Shown here: positions 16,886 through 25,224 of the stretch, piece by piece | How positions within the stretch are numbered: the first letter of the stretch is position 1 | Layout of the letters: every line of letters starts with the position of its first letter | Assembly (NCBI GenBank): GCA_046760445.1 | Contig: JBHIEE010000017.1 | Span: 1-33,223 of the forward strand | DNA: 33,223 bases | Direction: 5' to 3' | Source of the DNA: JBHIEE01 sp046760445 | GTDB taxonomy: Bacteria > Acidobacteriota > Aminicenantia > JdFR-78 | Notes under the pieces: model-generated | What the model was told of the DNA's origin: nothing | Seen by the model: the letters and a program-made list of their open reading frames with translations, nothing else | Database searches by the model: none | Position numbers and translations under genes: made by a program

Positions 16886-17446
16886 ATGATGAGACTATTT
16901 GTCGCTATTGACTTAACTCCAGAAATAAAAAATAGATTACTCCAATTAATTGAAAATTTAAAGAAGAAAAAAGCACGAGTAAAATGGATTATTCCTAACG
17001 GGATGCACCTCACTATTAAATTTTTGGGTGAAACATCACCTGAAAAATTGGAATTGATTAAAGAAATTTTAGCTAAAATATCCAAAAAATTTAAACCATT
17101 TTATTTGATACTGAAGAAGACAGGCTATTTTCCCGAGAAGAGTAAAAAGCCTCGTGTATTATGGGTGGGAGTGGAAGCTGATCCCACATTGTATGCCCTT
17201 AAAAAAGAGTTAGAAAAGGAATTTCATAAAATTGGTTATTTGGAAGAGGCTCGGGAATTCATTCCTCATTTAACATTGGGCAGGGTGAAATTTCCCAATG
17301 AAATAGAGTCAACTATAGAGGAATTAGATAGATATAAAAACTCTTTCTTCGGGGAGATAAGAGTGAAAAAGATTATTCTTTTCCAAAGTATTTTAAAACC
17401 TGAGGGAGCAGAATACATCCCTTTAGCTGAATTTTTAATAGGATGA
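16886..17446 (+). CDS. thpR: RNA 2',3'-cyclic phosphodiesterase (2H family)
   Basis: This 2H phosphoesterase (LigT/ThpR family) opens 2',3'-cyclic phosphates on RNA ends. Its two catalytic HxTx motifs are HLTI at 41-44 and HLTL at 128-131, separated as expected for the duplicated fold. The start MRLFVAIDL is typical for the family. Two adjacent ATGs (16886 and 16889) are possible. The AGAGG just before leaves very short spacing, so the second, which drops one Met, may be the real start. The gene follows cinA after a repeat hairpin, and its stop overlaps plsY (ATGA). Confidence 0.92.
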   Translation: MMRLFVAIDLTPEIKNRLLQLIENLKKKKARVKWIIPNGMHLTIKFLGETSPEKLELIKEILAKISKKFKPFYLILKKTGYFPEKSKKPRVLWVGVEADPTLYALKKELEKEFHKIGYLEEAREFIPHLTLGRVKFPNEIESTIEELDRYKNSFFGEIRVKKIILFQSILKPEGAEYIPLAEFLIG

Positions 17447-18033
17447 AGATCTTACTTTTAATATTTTCTTATTTGTTAGGTTCTGTGCCTTTTGGTTACA
17501 TCTTGTTCTGGTTTTCTGAAAAAAAAGATATTCGTCAGTTCGGGAGTGGAAATATTGGGTTCACTAATGTAGCCAGATTAAAAGGAATTTCTTTTGGTCT
17601 TCCTGTGTTAGTTTTAGATATTCTTAAAGGATTTATTCCTGTTTTCTTCGCCATAATTATTTTCGATGATTTGACCTTAGCTAGCTTAGCTGGTTTTTTG
17701 GCTGTGGCTGGTCATATCTTTTCAGTTTTTTTAAAATTCAGAGGAGGGAAAGGTTTTGCCACTACTTTGGGTGTTTTTGCCTGTTTATCTTTAAAAGGAA
17801 CATTTCTAATAGTCGGTATTGCTCTAATCTGTGTTTTCGTTACTCGTTATGTATCATTGGGTTCAATCTTAGGTGCATTTTTTTATCCTATTATTTTATT
17901 AATTTTTGATACATCTTTAAACATAGTGATTATTAGTACTTTGATTTCAATTTTGGTCATTATCCGTCATCAGGAAAACATCAGAAGACTCCTCAAAGGT
18001 GAAGAAAGAAAAATAGGGAAAAAATATGATTGA
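17443..18033 (+). CDS. plsY: Glycerol-3-phosphate acyltransferase PlsY
   Basis: PlsY transfers an acyl group from acyl-phosphate to glycerol-3-phosphate, the first step of phospholipid synthesis in the inner membrane. The 196-residue protein has the three conserved motifs: LGSVPFGYIL with FGSGNIGFTN near the N-terminus, DILKGFIPV in the middle, and GHIFSVFLKFRGGKGFATTLG. GSGNIGFTN differs slightly from the commoner GSGNIGATN. Multiple hydrophobic helices fit a polytopic membrane protein. It overlaps thpR by 4 nt and gpsA by 8 nt. The gpsA product makes its substrate, so the pairing is functional. Confidence 0.95.
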   Translation: MKILLLIFSYLLGSVPFGYILFWFSEKKDIRQFGSGNIGFTNVARLKGISFGLPVLVLDILKGFIPVFFAIIIFDDLTLASLAGFLAVAGHIFSVFLKFRGGKGFATTLGVFACLSLKGTFLIVGIALICVFVTRYVSLGSILGAFFYPIILLIFDTSLNIVIISTLISILVIIRHQENIRRLLKGEERKIGKKYD

Positions 18034-19042
18034 TCCTAAAGAAAAAATAAGAGCAGGAGTAATAGGTGGAGGATGCTGGGGGACTGCTTTTGCAATCCAT
18101 CTTTCCCGCCAGAATATTGAGACAGGTTTATGGATTAGGGAGCCTGAGATTTATCAAGAAGCTAAGAAAGTAAGAGAAAATAAAGTCTTTCTCCCTGGAT
18201 TTACTTTTCCTGAAAAATTATATCTTTCCAATGATCTTAAAGAAGTAGTTTCTTGGGCTGAGATAATCTTTATTGCTGTCCCTTCGGAGTTTTGTCGGAA
18301 TATATATTCTCAAATTGTTCCTTATCTGAAACCGAATCAAATAATCGTTAGTTTAACTAAAGGAATAGAGAAAAGAAGCTTAAAAAGAATGAGTCAGGTA
18401 ATGGAGGAAATTATTAACCCTTATTTTGAGCCAAATATAGCTGTTTTATCTGGGCCGAGTTTTGCTATAGAAGTAGTGAGAGAACACCCTACGGCAGTAG
18501 TGGTTGCTTCTCGAGATAAAAATTTAGCTCAAAAAATCCAGAAAATAATTTCCACTTCCACTTTTCGAGCTTATACTAACAATGATATAATTGGAGTTGA
18601 ATTAGCAGGTGCATTAAAGAATGTGATTGCCATTGCTGCAGGGATAATTGACGGTCTGGGATACGGGATGAACTCTCTGGCTGGACTTATTACTCGTGGA
18701 TTAGCTGAAATTACTAGGTTGGGAATAAAACTTGGTGCTGAACCGCGGACTTTTTCTGGGTTAGCAGGAGTAGGAGACTTAGTTTTGACCTGTTACGGAG
18801 GGTTAAGTCGAAATCGATATGTCGGTCTTCAATTAAGTCAAGGGAAAAAAATAAAAGAAGTTACTTCCCAGATGAGAATGGTGGCTGAAGGAATAGTTAC
18901 TACCCTGTCAGCTTATCAATTGGCTAGAAGAGAAAATATTGAGATGCCCATTATTGAAAAAGTATATCAAATAATTTATTTGGACAAACATCCTGAAAAA
19001 GCCATAAAGGAATTGACGGCTCGAAAGTTAAAAGAAGAATAG
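18026..19042 (+). CDS. gpsA: NAD(P)-dependent glycerol-3-phosphate dehydrogenase
   Basis: GpsA reduces dihydroxyacetone phosphate to sn-glycerol-3-phosphate in the cytoplasm, feeding PlsY. The N-terminal Rossmann fold has GGGCWGTAFA at about 14-23. Conserved catalytic-region residues include K112 in LTKGIE, the substrate loop LSGPSFAIEV, and K198 in ELAGALKNV. The C-terminal GLAGVGDLVLTC and SRNR segments are also present. Length (338) is normal. The ATG lies inside plsY with an 8-nt overlap. A lipoprotein gene follows after 22 bp with its own Shine-Dalgarno sequence. Confidence 0.96.
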   Translation: MIDPKEKIRAGVIGGGCWGTAFAIHLSRQNIETGLWIREPEIYQEAKKVRENKVFLPGFTFPEKLYLSNDLKEVVSWAEIIFIAVPSEFCRNIYSQIVPYLKPNQIIVSLTKGIEKRSLKRMSQVMEEIINPYFEPNIAVLSGPSFAIEVVREHPTAVVVASRDKNLAQKIQKIISTSTFRAYTNNDIIGVELAGALKNVIAIAAGIIDGLGYGMNSLAGLITRGLAEITRLGIKLGAEPRTFSGLAGVGDLVLTCYGGLSRNRYVGLQLSQGKKIKEVTSQMRMVAEGIVTTLSAYQLARRENIEMPIIEKVYQIIYLDKHPEKAIKELTARKLKEE

Positions 19043-19064
19043 CAAAGATAAGAAGGGAGTAAAA

Positions 19065-19844
19065 ATGAAAGTTAAATATTTGATTGTTTTCTTAGTAACT
19101 TTATACTTAGTAGCCTGTGCTTCTTCAGCTAAAAAGATGGCTCAACAGAGAGAGAAAGACTTCCAGCATCAGTATAATGTTGGGTTATTCCATTTAAATG
19201 AAGGAAATGCCCTGCAGTCAATTAATTACTTAAAAAAATCTATTAAGTTAAATCCTCGATTTTATTTAGCCTATAACGCTCTTGGTTTGGCTTATACCAT
19301 GCAAGGAGATTTGAAAAAAGCTTTAGCTTACTTTGAAAAATGTCTTCAGATAAATCCAAATTTTACCGAGGTTCATAACAATTTAGGAATAATTTATCAA
19401 GAAATGGGCTTTTTAGATAAAGCCAGAGAAGAATATTTAAAAGTAGCGAATGATCCTCGGTATCCTGCCAGAGAATCGGCTTATTACAATTTAGCTCTCT
19501 TGGTTATTCTCCAGGGGAAATATCAACAGGCTTTAGAATATGCTAATTCTGCTTTAAAAGAAAATAGGCGATATGCTATGGGGTATAATATTAAAGGACA
19601 TATTTTAGAAAAAATGGGGAATTTAGAAGAAGCAATTAGAAATTATCAGCAAGCAGTAAATATTGTGCCTGATGAAATAAGATTTAGATTTAATTTAGGC
19701 GTAGCTTATTTCCATCAAAAAAATTATCAAAAAGCAGAGGAAGTTTTCGAAGATATTTTAACTAAGCCAGTGCCACCAGAGATAAAGCAAAATATAAAAG
19801 AATATTTAAATAAGATCAAAGAAAAGACTGAAAAGAATTTATGA
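19065..19844 (+). CDS. TPR-repeat lipoprotein (PilF/PilW-like)
   Basis: A lipoprotein signal is clear: a basic start, a hydrophobic stretch, and the lipobox LVAC with the lipidated cysteine at residue 18. Alanine at +2 fits outer-membrane sorting by the enterobacterial rule, though that rule may not hold here. From about residue 36 to 240 there are roughly six tetratricopeptide repeats, with motifs such as AYNALGLAYTMQGDLKKALAYF and YNIKGHILEKMGNLEEAIRNY patterns. The layout resembles the type IV pilus assembly lipoproteins PilF/PilW, but no pilus genes are nearby, so the role is open. It has a good Shine-Dalgarno (AAGGGAG). It converges with ahcY, with 29 bp between. Confidence 0.85.
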   Translation: MKVKYLIVFLVTLYLVACASSAKKMAQQREKDFQHQYNVGLFHLNEGNALQSINYLKKSIKLNPRFYLAYNALGLAYTMQGDLKKALAYFEKCLQINPNFTEVHNNLGIIYQEMGFLDKAREEYLKVANDPRYPARESAYYNLALLVILQGKYQQALEYANSALKENRRYAMGYNIKGHILEKMGNLEEAIRNYQQAVNIVPDEIRFRFNLGVAYFHQKNYQKAEEVFEDILTKPVPPEIKQNIKEYLNKIKEKTEKNL

Positions 19845-19873
19845 ATAAACAGGAAAATTGAGTTAAAGAGGAA

Positions 19874-21130
19874 TCAAGTTCCTTCTGACCAGGCAGCTAA
19901 GTATTTTTCCTGTTCTGGAGTAAGATAATCTATTTTTATTCCCATTGACATTAATTTCAATCGAGCAATTTCTTCATCTATTTCCTTGGGCACAGGATGG
20001 ACTTCTTTTTTCATTTTTTCTGCATTATTAACCAGATAAACTACAGAGAGGGCTTGATTGGCAAAACTCATATCCATAACCACTGCTGGGTGCCCTTCTG
20101 CAGCTGATAAATTAATTAATCTCCCTTCAGCTAAAAGATATATTTTTTTCTGATTCTTTAACTCATATTCCTCAACAAATTCTCGAATTTTTCTTTTCCT
20201 TATAGCCAAATTTTCTAGTCCAGGAATATCTATTTCCACATTAAAATGACCAGCATTGGCTACTATTGCTCCATCTTTCATTTTCTCAAAGTGTTCTTTT
20301 CTGATGACATTTTTATCTCCAGTAACAGTAACAAATATATTTCCTATTTTGGATGCTTCTTCCATTGACATTACTCGGAAGCCATCCATCACTGCTTCTA
20401 AGGCGCGAATTGGATTTACCTCAGTTATAATTACCTGAGCACCAGATCCTTTGGCCCTCATAGCTACTCCTTTACCACACCAACCGTATCCAGAGATGAC
20501 AAATTTTAATCCAGCTAAGAGAAGATTAGTTGCCCGCAAAATACCATCAATTGTACTCTGACCTGTTCCATATCGATTATCAAAAAGGTGTTTTGTCAGA
20601 GCATCATTGACTGAAATTATGGGATAATGCAAAATCCCTTGGGCAGCCATACTCCTTAACCTTACTACTCCAGTTGTGGTTTCCTCTGTTCCACCTATAA
20701 TTTCTTTTAGAATTTCTTTACGGTCTGAATGGACAGTTGAAACTAAATCAGCTCCGTCATCCATCGTTATCTGGGGAGAATGGTTTAAAGCCATATTTAT
20801 ATGTTGATAGTAAGTTTGGTTATCCTCTCCCTTAATAGCAAATACTGGCACTTGAAAGTGTTTTACCAAAGAAGCAGCGACATCATCCTGAGTACTCAGT
20901 GGATTAGAGGCTGTTAGAACCACATCAGCTCCTCCCAGTTTCAGGGCCTCAATTAGATTTGCCGTTTCTGTGGTGACATGAAGGCATGCTGAAATTTTTG
21001 CTCCCGCTAATGGCTTTTCATTCCTAAATTTCTTTTTTGTGATTCTTAGTACAGGCATATGTTTTTCCGCCCATTCTATTCTTAATCTTCCTTTTTCAGC
21101 TAAAGAAATGTCTTTAATATCATATTTCAT
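19874..21130 (-). CDS. ahcY: S-adenosylhomocysteine hydrolase
   Basis: AhcY splits S-adenosylhomocysteine into homocysteine and adenosine, relieving inhibition of methyltransferases and recycling homocysteine. Visible family residues include H51 in CLHVTTETA, D125 in DDGAD, E150 in TEETTTG, K180 and D184, and NRYGTGQS. The NAD-binding motif GYGWCGKG is at 214-221. At 418 residues it is the shorter form found in many thermophiles and archaea, lacking the insertion of animal and proteobacterial enzymes. The C-terminus ends EKYLAAWSEGT, as in that subgroup. The ATG is preceded on the minus strand by GAGAGGAG. It lies 31 bp after metK, so the two should be co-transcribed. Confidence 0.96.
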   Translation of the reverse strand: MKYDIKDISLAEKGRLRIEWAEKHMPVLRITKKKFRNEKPLAGAKISACLHVTTETANLIEALKLGGADVVLTASNPLSTQDDVAASLVKHFQVPVFAIKGEDNQTYYQHINMALNHSPQITMDDGADLVSTVHSDRKEILKEIIGGTEETTTGVVRLRSMAAQGILHYPIISVNDALTKHLFDNRYGTGQSTIDGILRATNLLLAGLKFVISGYGWCGKGVAMRAKGSGAQVIITEVNPIRALEAVMDGFRVMSMEEASKIGNIFVTVTGDKNVIRKEHFEKMKDGAIVANAGHFNVEIDIPGLENLAIRKRKIREFVEEYELKNQKKIYLLAEGRLINLSAAEGHPAVVMDMSFANQALSVVYLVNNAEKMKKEVHPVPKEIDEEIARLKLMSMGIKIDYLTPEQEKYLAAWSEGT

Positions 21131-21161
21131 TGATTATTCTCCTCTCTCAATTAAGATTTAA

Positions 21162-22331
21162 CTATTTCAAACCAGCATCATTTCTTAAAGTCTCGACTTT
21201 ATCCAGCTTTTCCCAAGTGAATTCTTCTTCATTTCTTCCGAAATGTCCATAGACAGCTGTTCTTTTAAAGATTGGTCGCAGGAGGTTTAAAAATTCAATC
21301 ATTTCCTTTGGGGAAAGTTTAAAGTGGGCTAAGATAAGTTCCTTTATCAAATCCTCAGATATTTTTGCTGTGCCCAAAGTATCAACCATAACAGAAACAG
21401 GTTCAGGAACCCCAATTGCATAAGCTAACTGAACCTCAACTTTATCAGCGAGATTAGCAGCCACTATATTTTTTGCTATGTAACGAGCCATATAAGAACC
21501 TGAGCGATCAACTTTGGTAGGGTCCTTCCCAGAAAAGCAGCCTCCGCCGTGACTACCTACTCCACCATAGGTATCGACTATTATTTTTCTTCCAGTCAGC
21601 CCAGTATCTGCCCAAGGTCCTCCTCGAGCAAATTTCCCTGTTTCATTTATATAAATTTTTGTTTTTTTATCTATTAAATGCTCTGGAATTATTTTTTTTA
21701 TAACCACTTCTGTAATCTCTTCCCGTAATTTTTTAACTTCTACATCTGGATGATGTTGAGCAGCAATAACGATTGCTTCTACTCGGACTGGGTTGTCTCC
21801 AAAATATTCTATTGTTACCTGAGATTTTCCATCTGGTCTTAAATAAGGCAGGACATTTTCTTTTCTCACTTGAGCTAACCTCCGACACAACTTGTGAGCT
21901 AACATAATAGGCAGAGGCATAAATTCTTCTGTTTCTTTACAAGCATAACCGAACATTAACCCTTGATCACCAGCACCTAATTCCTTTCCTCCGTTTTTGT
22001 TCACTCCGATAGCAATATCTGGCGATTGTTCTTGAATAGAAGCGATTACTGCACAGGTTTCGAAGTCAAAACCATACTCTGCTTTAGTATAACCAATTTC
22101 TTTTACTGTTTCTCGGATTATCTTTTGAAAATCAGCATATCCCTGAGTAGTAATTTCTCCAGCAATAAATACTAAACCATTAGTGACCAGTGTTTCGCAA
22201 GCGACTCTGCTATTTGGGTCTTGTCTGATTAGATCATCTAAGATCGCGTCGGATATTTGATCACATATTTTATCGGGGTGACCTTCAGTCACTGACTCTG
22301 AAGTAAATAAATGTTTCCCGTCGATACTCAT
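21162..22331 (-). CDS. metK: S-adenosylmethionine synthetase
   Basis: MetK makes S-adenosylmethionine from methionine and ATP. The product (389 residues) has GHPDK at 17-21, GAGDQGLMFGYA at 119-130 and the phosphate-binding segment GGGCFSGKDPTKVDRS from 262, where the usual alanine after GGG is replaced by cysteine. All expected metal and ATP ligands in these motifs are present. The ATG is preceded by AGGAGGAG, and a promoter lies just upstream. No SAM riboswitch fits in the roughly 20-nt leader. It leads a metK-ahcY operon that links SAM synthesis to SAH breakdown. Confidence 0.97.
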   Translation of the reverse strand: MSIDGKHLFTSESVTEGHPDKICDQISDAILDDLIRQDPNSRVACETLVTNGLVFIAGEITTQGYADFQKIIRETVKEIGYTKAEYGFDFETCAVIASIQEQSPDIAIGVNKNGGKELGAGDQGLMFGYACKETEEFMPLPIMLAHKLCRRLAQVRKENVLPYLRPDGKSQVTIEYFGDNPVRVEAIVIAAQHHPDVEVKKLREEITEVVIKKIIPEHLIDKKTKIYINETGKFARGGPWADTGLTGRKIIVDTYGGVGSHGGGCFSGKDPTKVDRSGSYMARYIAKNIVAANLADKVEVQLAYAIGVPEPVSVMVDTLGTAKISEDLIKELILAHFKLSPKEMIEFLNLLRPIFKRTAVYGHFGRNEEEFTWEKLDKVETLRNDAGLK

Positions 22332-22357
22332 CTTACTCCTCCTCTATAAGGGAAAAA

Positions 22358-22386
22358 ACAATATCACAAAAAGCTATCCTTTTCAA
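22358..22386 (-). promoter_or_regulatory. Predicted sigma70-type promoter of metK-ahcY
   Basis: On the minus strand, TTGAAA (22386-22381) and TATTGT (22363-22358) are 17 nt apart. The inferred start near 22351 leaves a leader of about 20 nt carrying the strong Shine-Dalgarno sequence of metK. Confidence 0.55.
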
Positions 22387-22436
22387 TATGTTTATTGAAT
22401 CTAAGGATTTTTTATGTTAATTTAGTAATAAACCAA

Positions 22437-23867
22437 ATGAGAATAGAAAAAATTGTCTTAATCGAACCAAAAGCAGCTAATTTTCATATCTATTCAAAAA
22501 TTAAAATAATTCGTTTAGCTTTACCTTCATTAGCTGCAATTCTTAAAGAAATAGGCTGTGAGGTGAAAATTTATGCGGAAGAAATTAGTCCTATTAATTG
22601 GTTTGAAGTCAAAGAAGCTGATTTAGTCGGTATTTCTTCTACTACCTCGACTATTAATGAATCATTCAAAATTGCTAAGATAATTAAGACTTGGCAAAAG
22701 CCGATTGTCATCGGTGGTCCTCACGTTACCTTTGAGCCAGAATCTGCTCTTACTGCTTGCTGTGATTTTGTGATCCGTGGAGAAGGAGAAGAAACGATTA
22801 AAGAATTAATTGTATCTCTAAGAGAAAATAAGCCATTAACTAATATTAGAGGGCTTTCCTATAAAAATGAAAAGAATCAAATAATTCATAACCCTGATCG
22901 GCTTCTTATTCCTAATTTGGATTCTCTTCCAGATCCAGATTTCTCCTCATTTCCGAACAAAGAGAAGCTAAAAATTATTCCAATAAGTACTTCCCGGGGG
23001 TGTCCCTTTAACTGTGAATTCTGTACAGTGACTACTCTATTTGGAAGAAAGTATCGGGTAAGGAGTATTGATCGCGTGATTAATGAAATTAAAAATTTGA
23101 ACCCTCAACCAAAAAGATTATTTATTGTTGACGATAATTTTACAGCTAATAAAGAAAGGAGCAAAGAGCTTTTAAGAAGAATGATTGAAGAGAAAATTAA
23201 TATTCCCTGGTCCACTCAGGTAAGAGTTGATGTGGCTGAAGATGAAGAACTTTTGTCTCTTATGAGCAAAGCTGGCTGTTACTGGGTTTATATTGGCTTT
23301 GAATCAATCAATCCTAAATCTTTAGCTGAAGCGAATAAGAAACAGAGAGTAGAAGATTATCAAAAAGTGACCCAAAAATTTAATAAATATGGGATAAATG
23401 TTCATGGAATGTTTGTCTTTGGATTTGATGAAGATGAACCCACTCTTTTTCAGAAAACAGTTAGATTCGCTTCAAAAATTAAACTTGCCTCTGTCCAATT
23501 TCTAATTTTAACCCCGATTCCAGGTTCTCGGTTATATAAAAAATTTAAAGAAAAAGCGAGAATTTTTACTAAACAATGGTCTTTCTACGATGGTCATCAT
23601 GTTGTATTTAACCCCTTAAGGATATCTGCTTACACTCTTCAACAAGAGACAATCAAAGCTATGAAAAAATTTTACTCAATACCTCGAACTATTAAACTTT
23701 TCCTTACCTCGTGGCCATCCAAAAACCTATGGAAGCAAATATTTTTTAGATTTGCTGGATATTTATTAATAAAGAAATGGTTAAAGAATAAAACAAACAA
23801 GCTTTATCTTAATTTTCTTTCTAAAAGACAAAAGAAGGGAAAAGAAATTTTCGAAGGGACTTTATAA
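22437..23867 (+). CDS. B12-binding domain radical SAM protein
   Basis: The N-terminal part (about 1-140) is a cobalamin-binding Rossmann domain, with GGPHVTFEPESALTACCDFVIRGEGE typical of this class. The radical SAM core has the cluster motif CPFNCEFC with C189, C193 and C196, followed by LFIVDDNFTAN and a C-terminal helical region. Members modify lipids, pigments, antibiotics or peptides, often by methylation; the substrate cannot be read from sequence. The ATG at 22437 starts at MRIEKIVLIEPK, as in relatives. A TTG at 22395 would add 14 residues but lies beside the divergent metK promoter. Two M16-like genes follow 19 bp downstream. Confidence 0.88.
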   Translation: MRIEKIVLIEPKAANFHIYSKIKIIRLALPSLAAILKEIGCEVKIYAEEISPINWFEVKEADLVGISSTTSTINESFKIAKIIKTWQKPIVIGGPHVTFEPESALTACCDFVIRGEGEETIKELIVSLRENKPLTNIRGLSYKNEKNQIIHNPDRLLIPNLDSLPDPDFSSFPNKEKLKIIPISTSRGCPFNCEFCTVTTLFGRKYRVRSIDRVINEIKNLNPQPKRLFIVDDNFTANKERSKELLRRMIEEKINIPWSTQVRVDVAEDEELLSLMSKAGCYWVYIGFESINPKSLAEANKKQRVEDYQKVTQKFNKYGINVHGMFVFGFDEDEPTLFQKTVRFASKIKLASVQFLILTPIPGSRLYKKFKEKARIFTKQWSFYDGHHVVFNPLRISAYTLQQETIKAMKKFYSIPRTIKLFLTSWPSKNLWKQIFFRFAGYLLIKKWLKNKTNKLYLNFLSKRQKKGKEIFEGTL

Positions 23868-23886
23868 TTTATAGAAAAGTTATTTT

Positions 23887-25224
23887 ATGTCTAAAATAAG
23901 CAATTTTTGCTGGATAATAATACTAATAATAATTTTTTTCTTAGGAATAGGACATAATTTCCTCCATTCTCAATCCTTGTCTTTTTCTTTTCGACAATTA
24001 GAATTAAAAAATGGCTTGAAAGTAATTCTTTCAGAAGATCATTCTTTACCAGTTGTATCAGTGTTAATTGCTTATCAGGTTGGCTCAATCAATGATGCTC
24101 CTCAAAAGGAGGGCTTAGCCTATTTATTGCAGAATATGATGTTTCAAGGTTCAGAAAATGTTGGGAAAATGCAGCATTTAGTGTATATTAATCAAATTGG
24201 GGGTGAGTTAAACGCCGTTGTTTATGAAGACAAAACTTTTTTCTATCAAACATTACCTTCTAATTATCTCGCTTTGGCTTTGTGGTTAGAAGCAGATCGG
24301 ATGGTTTCCTTAAGAATATCTCCCTCTGAATTTGAAGAATTGAAAAATACTCTGATTTTAGATATTAAAAACAGGATAGAAAATCAACCTTATCTTAGTA
24401 CCTTTTTTAAATTTGACCAAATCGCTTATCAGGATTTTGCTTACGGACATCCAGTAATTGGGAGAAAAAACAAGATAAAAACAATTTCCTTAGAGGATGC
24501 TAAGGAATTTTATTCAACTTACTATGTTCCCAATAATGCTGTTTTAACAGTGGTTGGTGATTTTAATCTTAAAAAAACTATTCAATTAATCAAAAAATAT
24601 TTCGAAACAATTCCTCGAGGAGAAAATATTTTGTCGCTTCCTCCTGCTCCAATTTTTAGAAATGAAGGAATTATTGAAACATATCAAGATTCTTTTATTC
24701 CCCTTCCTTCTATTCATATTGGATATTTTATTCCTTTCTCTAAATTTGAAGATTTTTATCCGTTAACTATTTTAGATTACATTTTATTAAAAGGTGAAAG
24801 CTCACGCTTGTTCAATCGTTTGGTCAAAAAAGAGCGACTTGTATTTCAAATTAGCGGAGGAATAGAAAAAAAAAGAAACCAAGCAATATTCAAGATTTTT
24901 GTAATCAATAATAACCCTATAATGGTGAATAGAACCATAGAAATAATTTTTTCTGAAATTAATAAATTAAAAAAAGGTTATGTTTCAGAATCTGAGCTCC
25001 AGAGAGCTAAGAACATGTTCAAAGCAGATTATTATAATCAATTTCTTACTACTTTAAATAGAGCTATTTTCTTGACCGAGTGTGTAATGTCTGATCGACC
25101 ACTTGAGTCTATCAAAAGAGATTTGGATAAATATCTAAGTGTAACTAAACTCGATTTGATGAAAGTAATTAATAGATATTTTATAAAAAAGAATAGAATA
25201 ATTTTAAAAGTGATTCCTAAATGA
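23887..25224 (+). CDS. M16-family protein lacking the zinc site (probable pseudopeptidase)
   Basis: This 445-residue protein has the two-domain M16B fold (processing-peptidase type). An N-terminal hydrophobic segment (about 9-28) indicates export or anchoring. The catalytic HxxEH motif, normally in GLAHFLEHMMFKGT, reads GLAYLLQNMMFQGS here: H to Y79, E to Q82, H to N83. The usual downstream glutamate ligand region reads LILDIKNRIENQPY, with Ile where I align the ligand Glu. So zinc-dependent proteolysis is not expected. The rest of the fold is intact: GGELNAVVYEDKTFFY, GHPVIG, and SSRL with F in place of the usual aromatic Y. The stop overlaps the next M16 gene by 4 nt, suggesting a heterodimer. 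Confidence 0.88.
   Translation: MSKISNFCWIIILIIIFFLGIGHNFLHSQSLSFSFRQLELKNGLKVILSEDHSLPVVSVLIAYQVGSINDAPQKEGLAYLLQNMMFQGSENVGKMQHLVYINQIGGELNAVVYEDKTFFYQTLPSNYLALALWLEADRMVSLRISPSEFEELKNTLILDIKNRIENQPYLSTFFKFDQIAYQDFAYGHPVIGRKNKIKTISLEDAKEFYSTYYVPNNAVLTVVGDFNLKKTIQLIKKYFETIPRGENILSLPPAPIFRNEGIIETYQDSFIPLPSIHIGYFIPFSKFEDFYPLTILDYILLKGESSRLFNRLVKKERLVFQISGGIEKKRNQAIFKIFVINNNPIMVNRTIEIIFSEINKLKKGYVSESELQRAKNMFKADYYNQFLTTLNRAIFLTECVMSDRPLESIKRDLDKYLSVTKLDLMKVINRYFIKKNRIILKVIPK

Noticed and set aside
22332..22357. SAM riboswitch upstream of metK
   Set aside because: The inferred leader is only about 20 nt and carries just a Shine-Dalgarno sequence.
22395..22436. TTG start giving the B12-radical SAM protein 14 extra residues
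   Set aside because: Those codons overlap the region just behind the divergent metK promoter, lack a ribosome-binding site, and the ATG at 22437 fits the family N-terminus.
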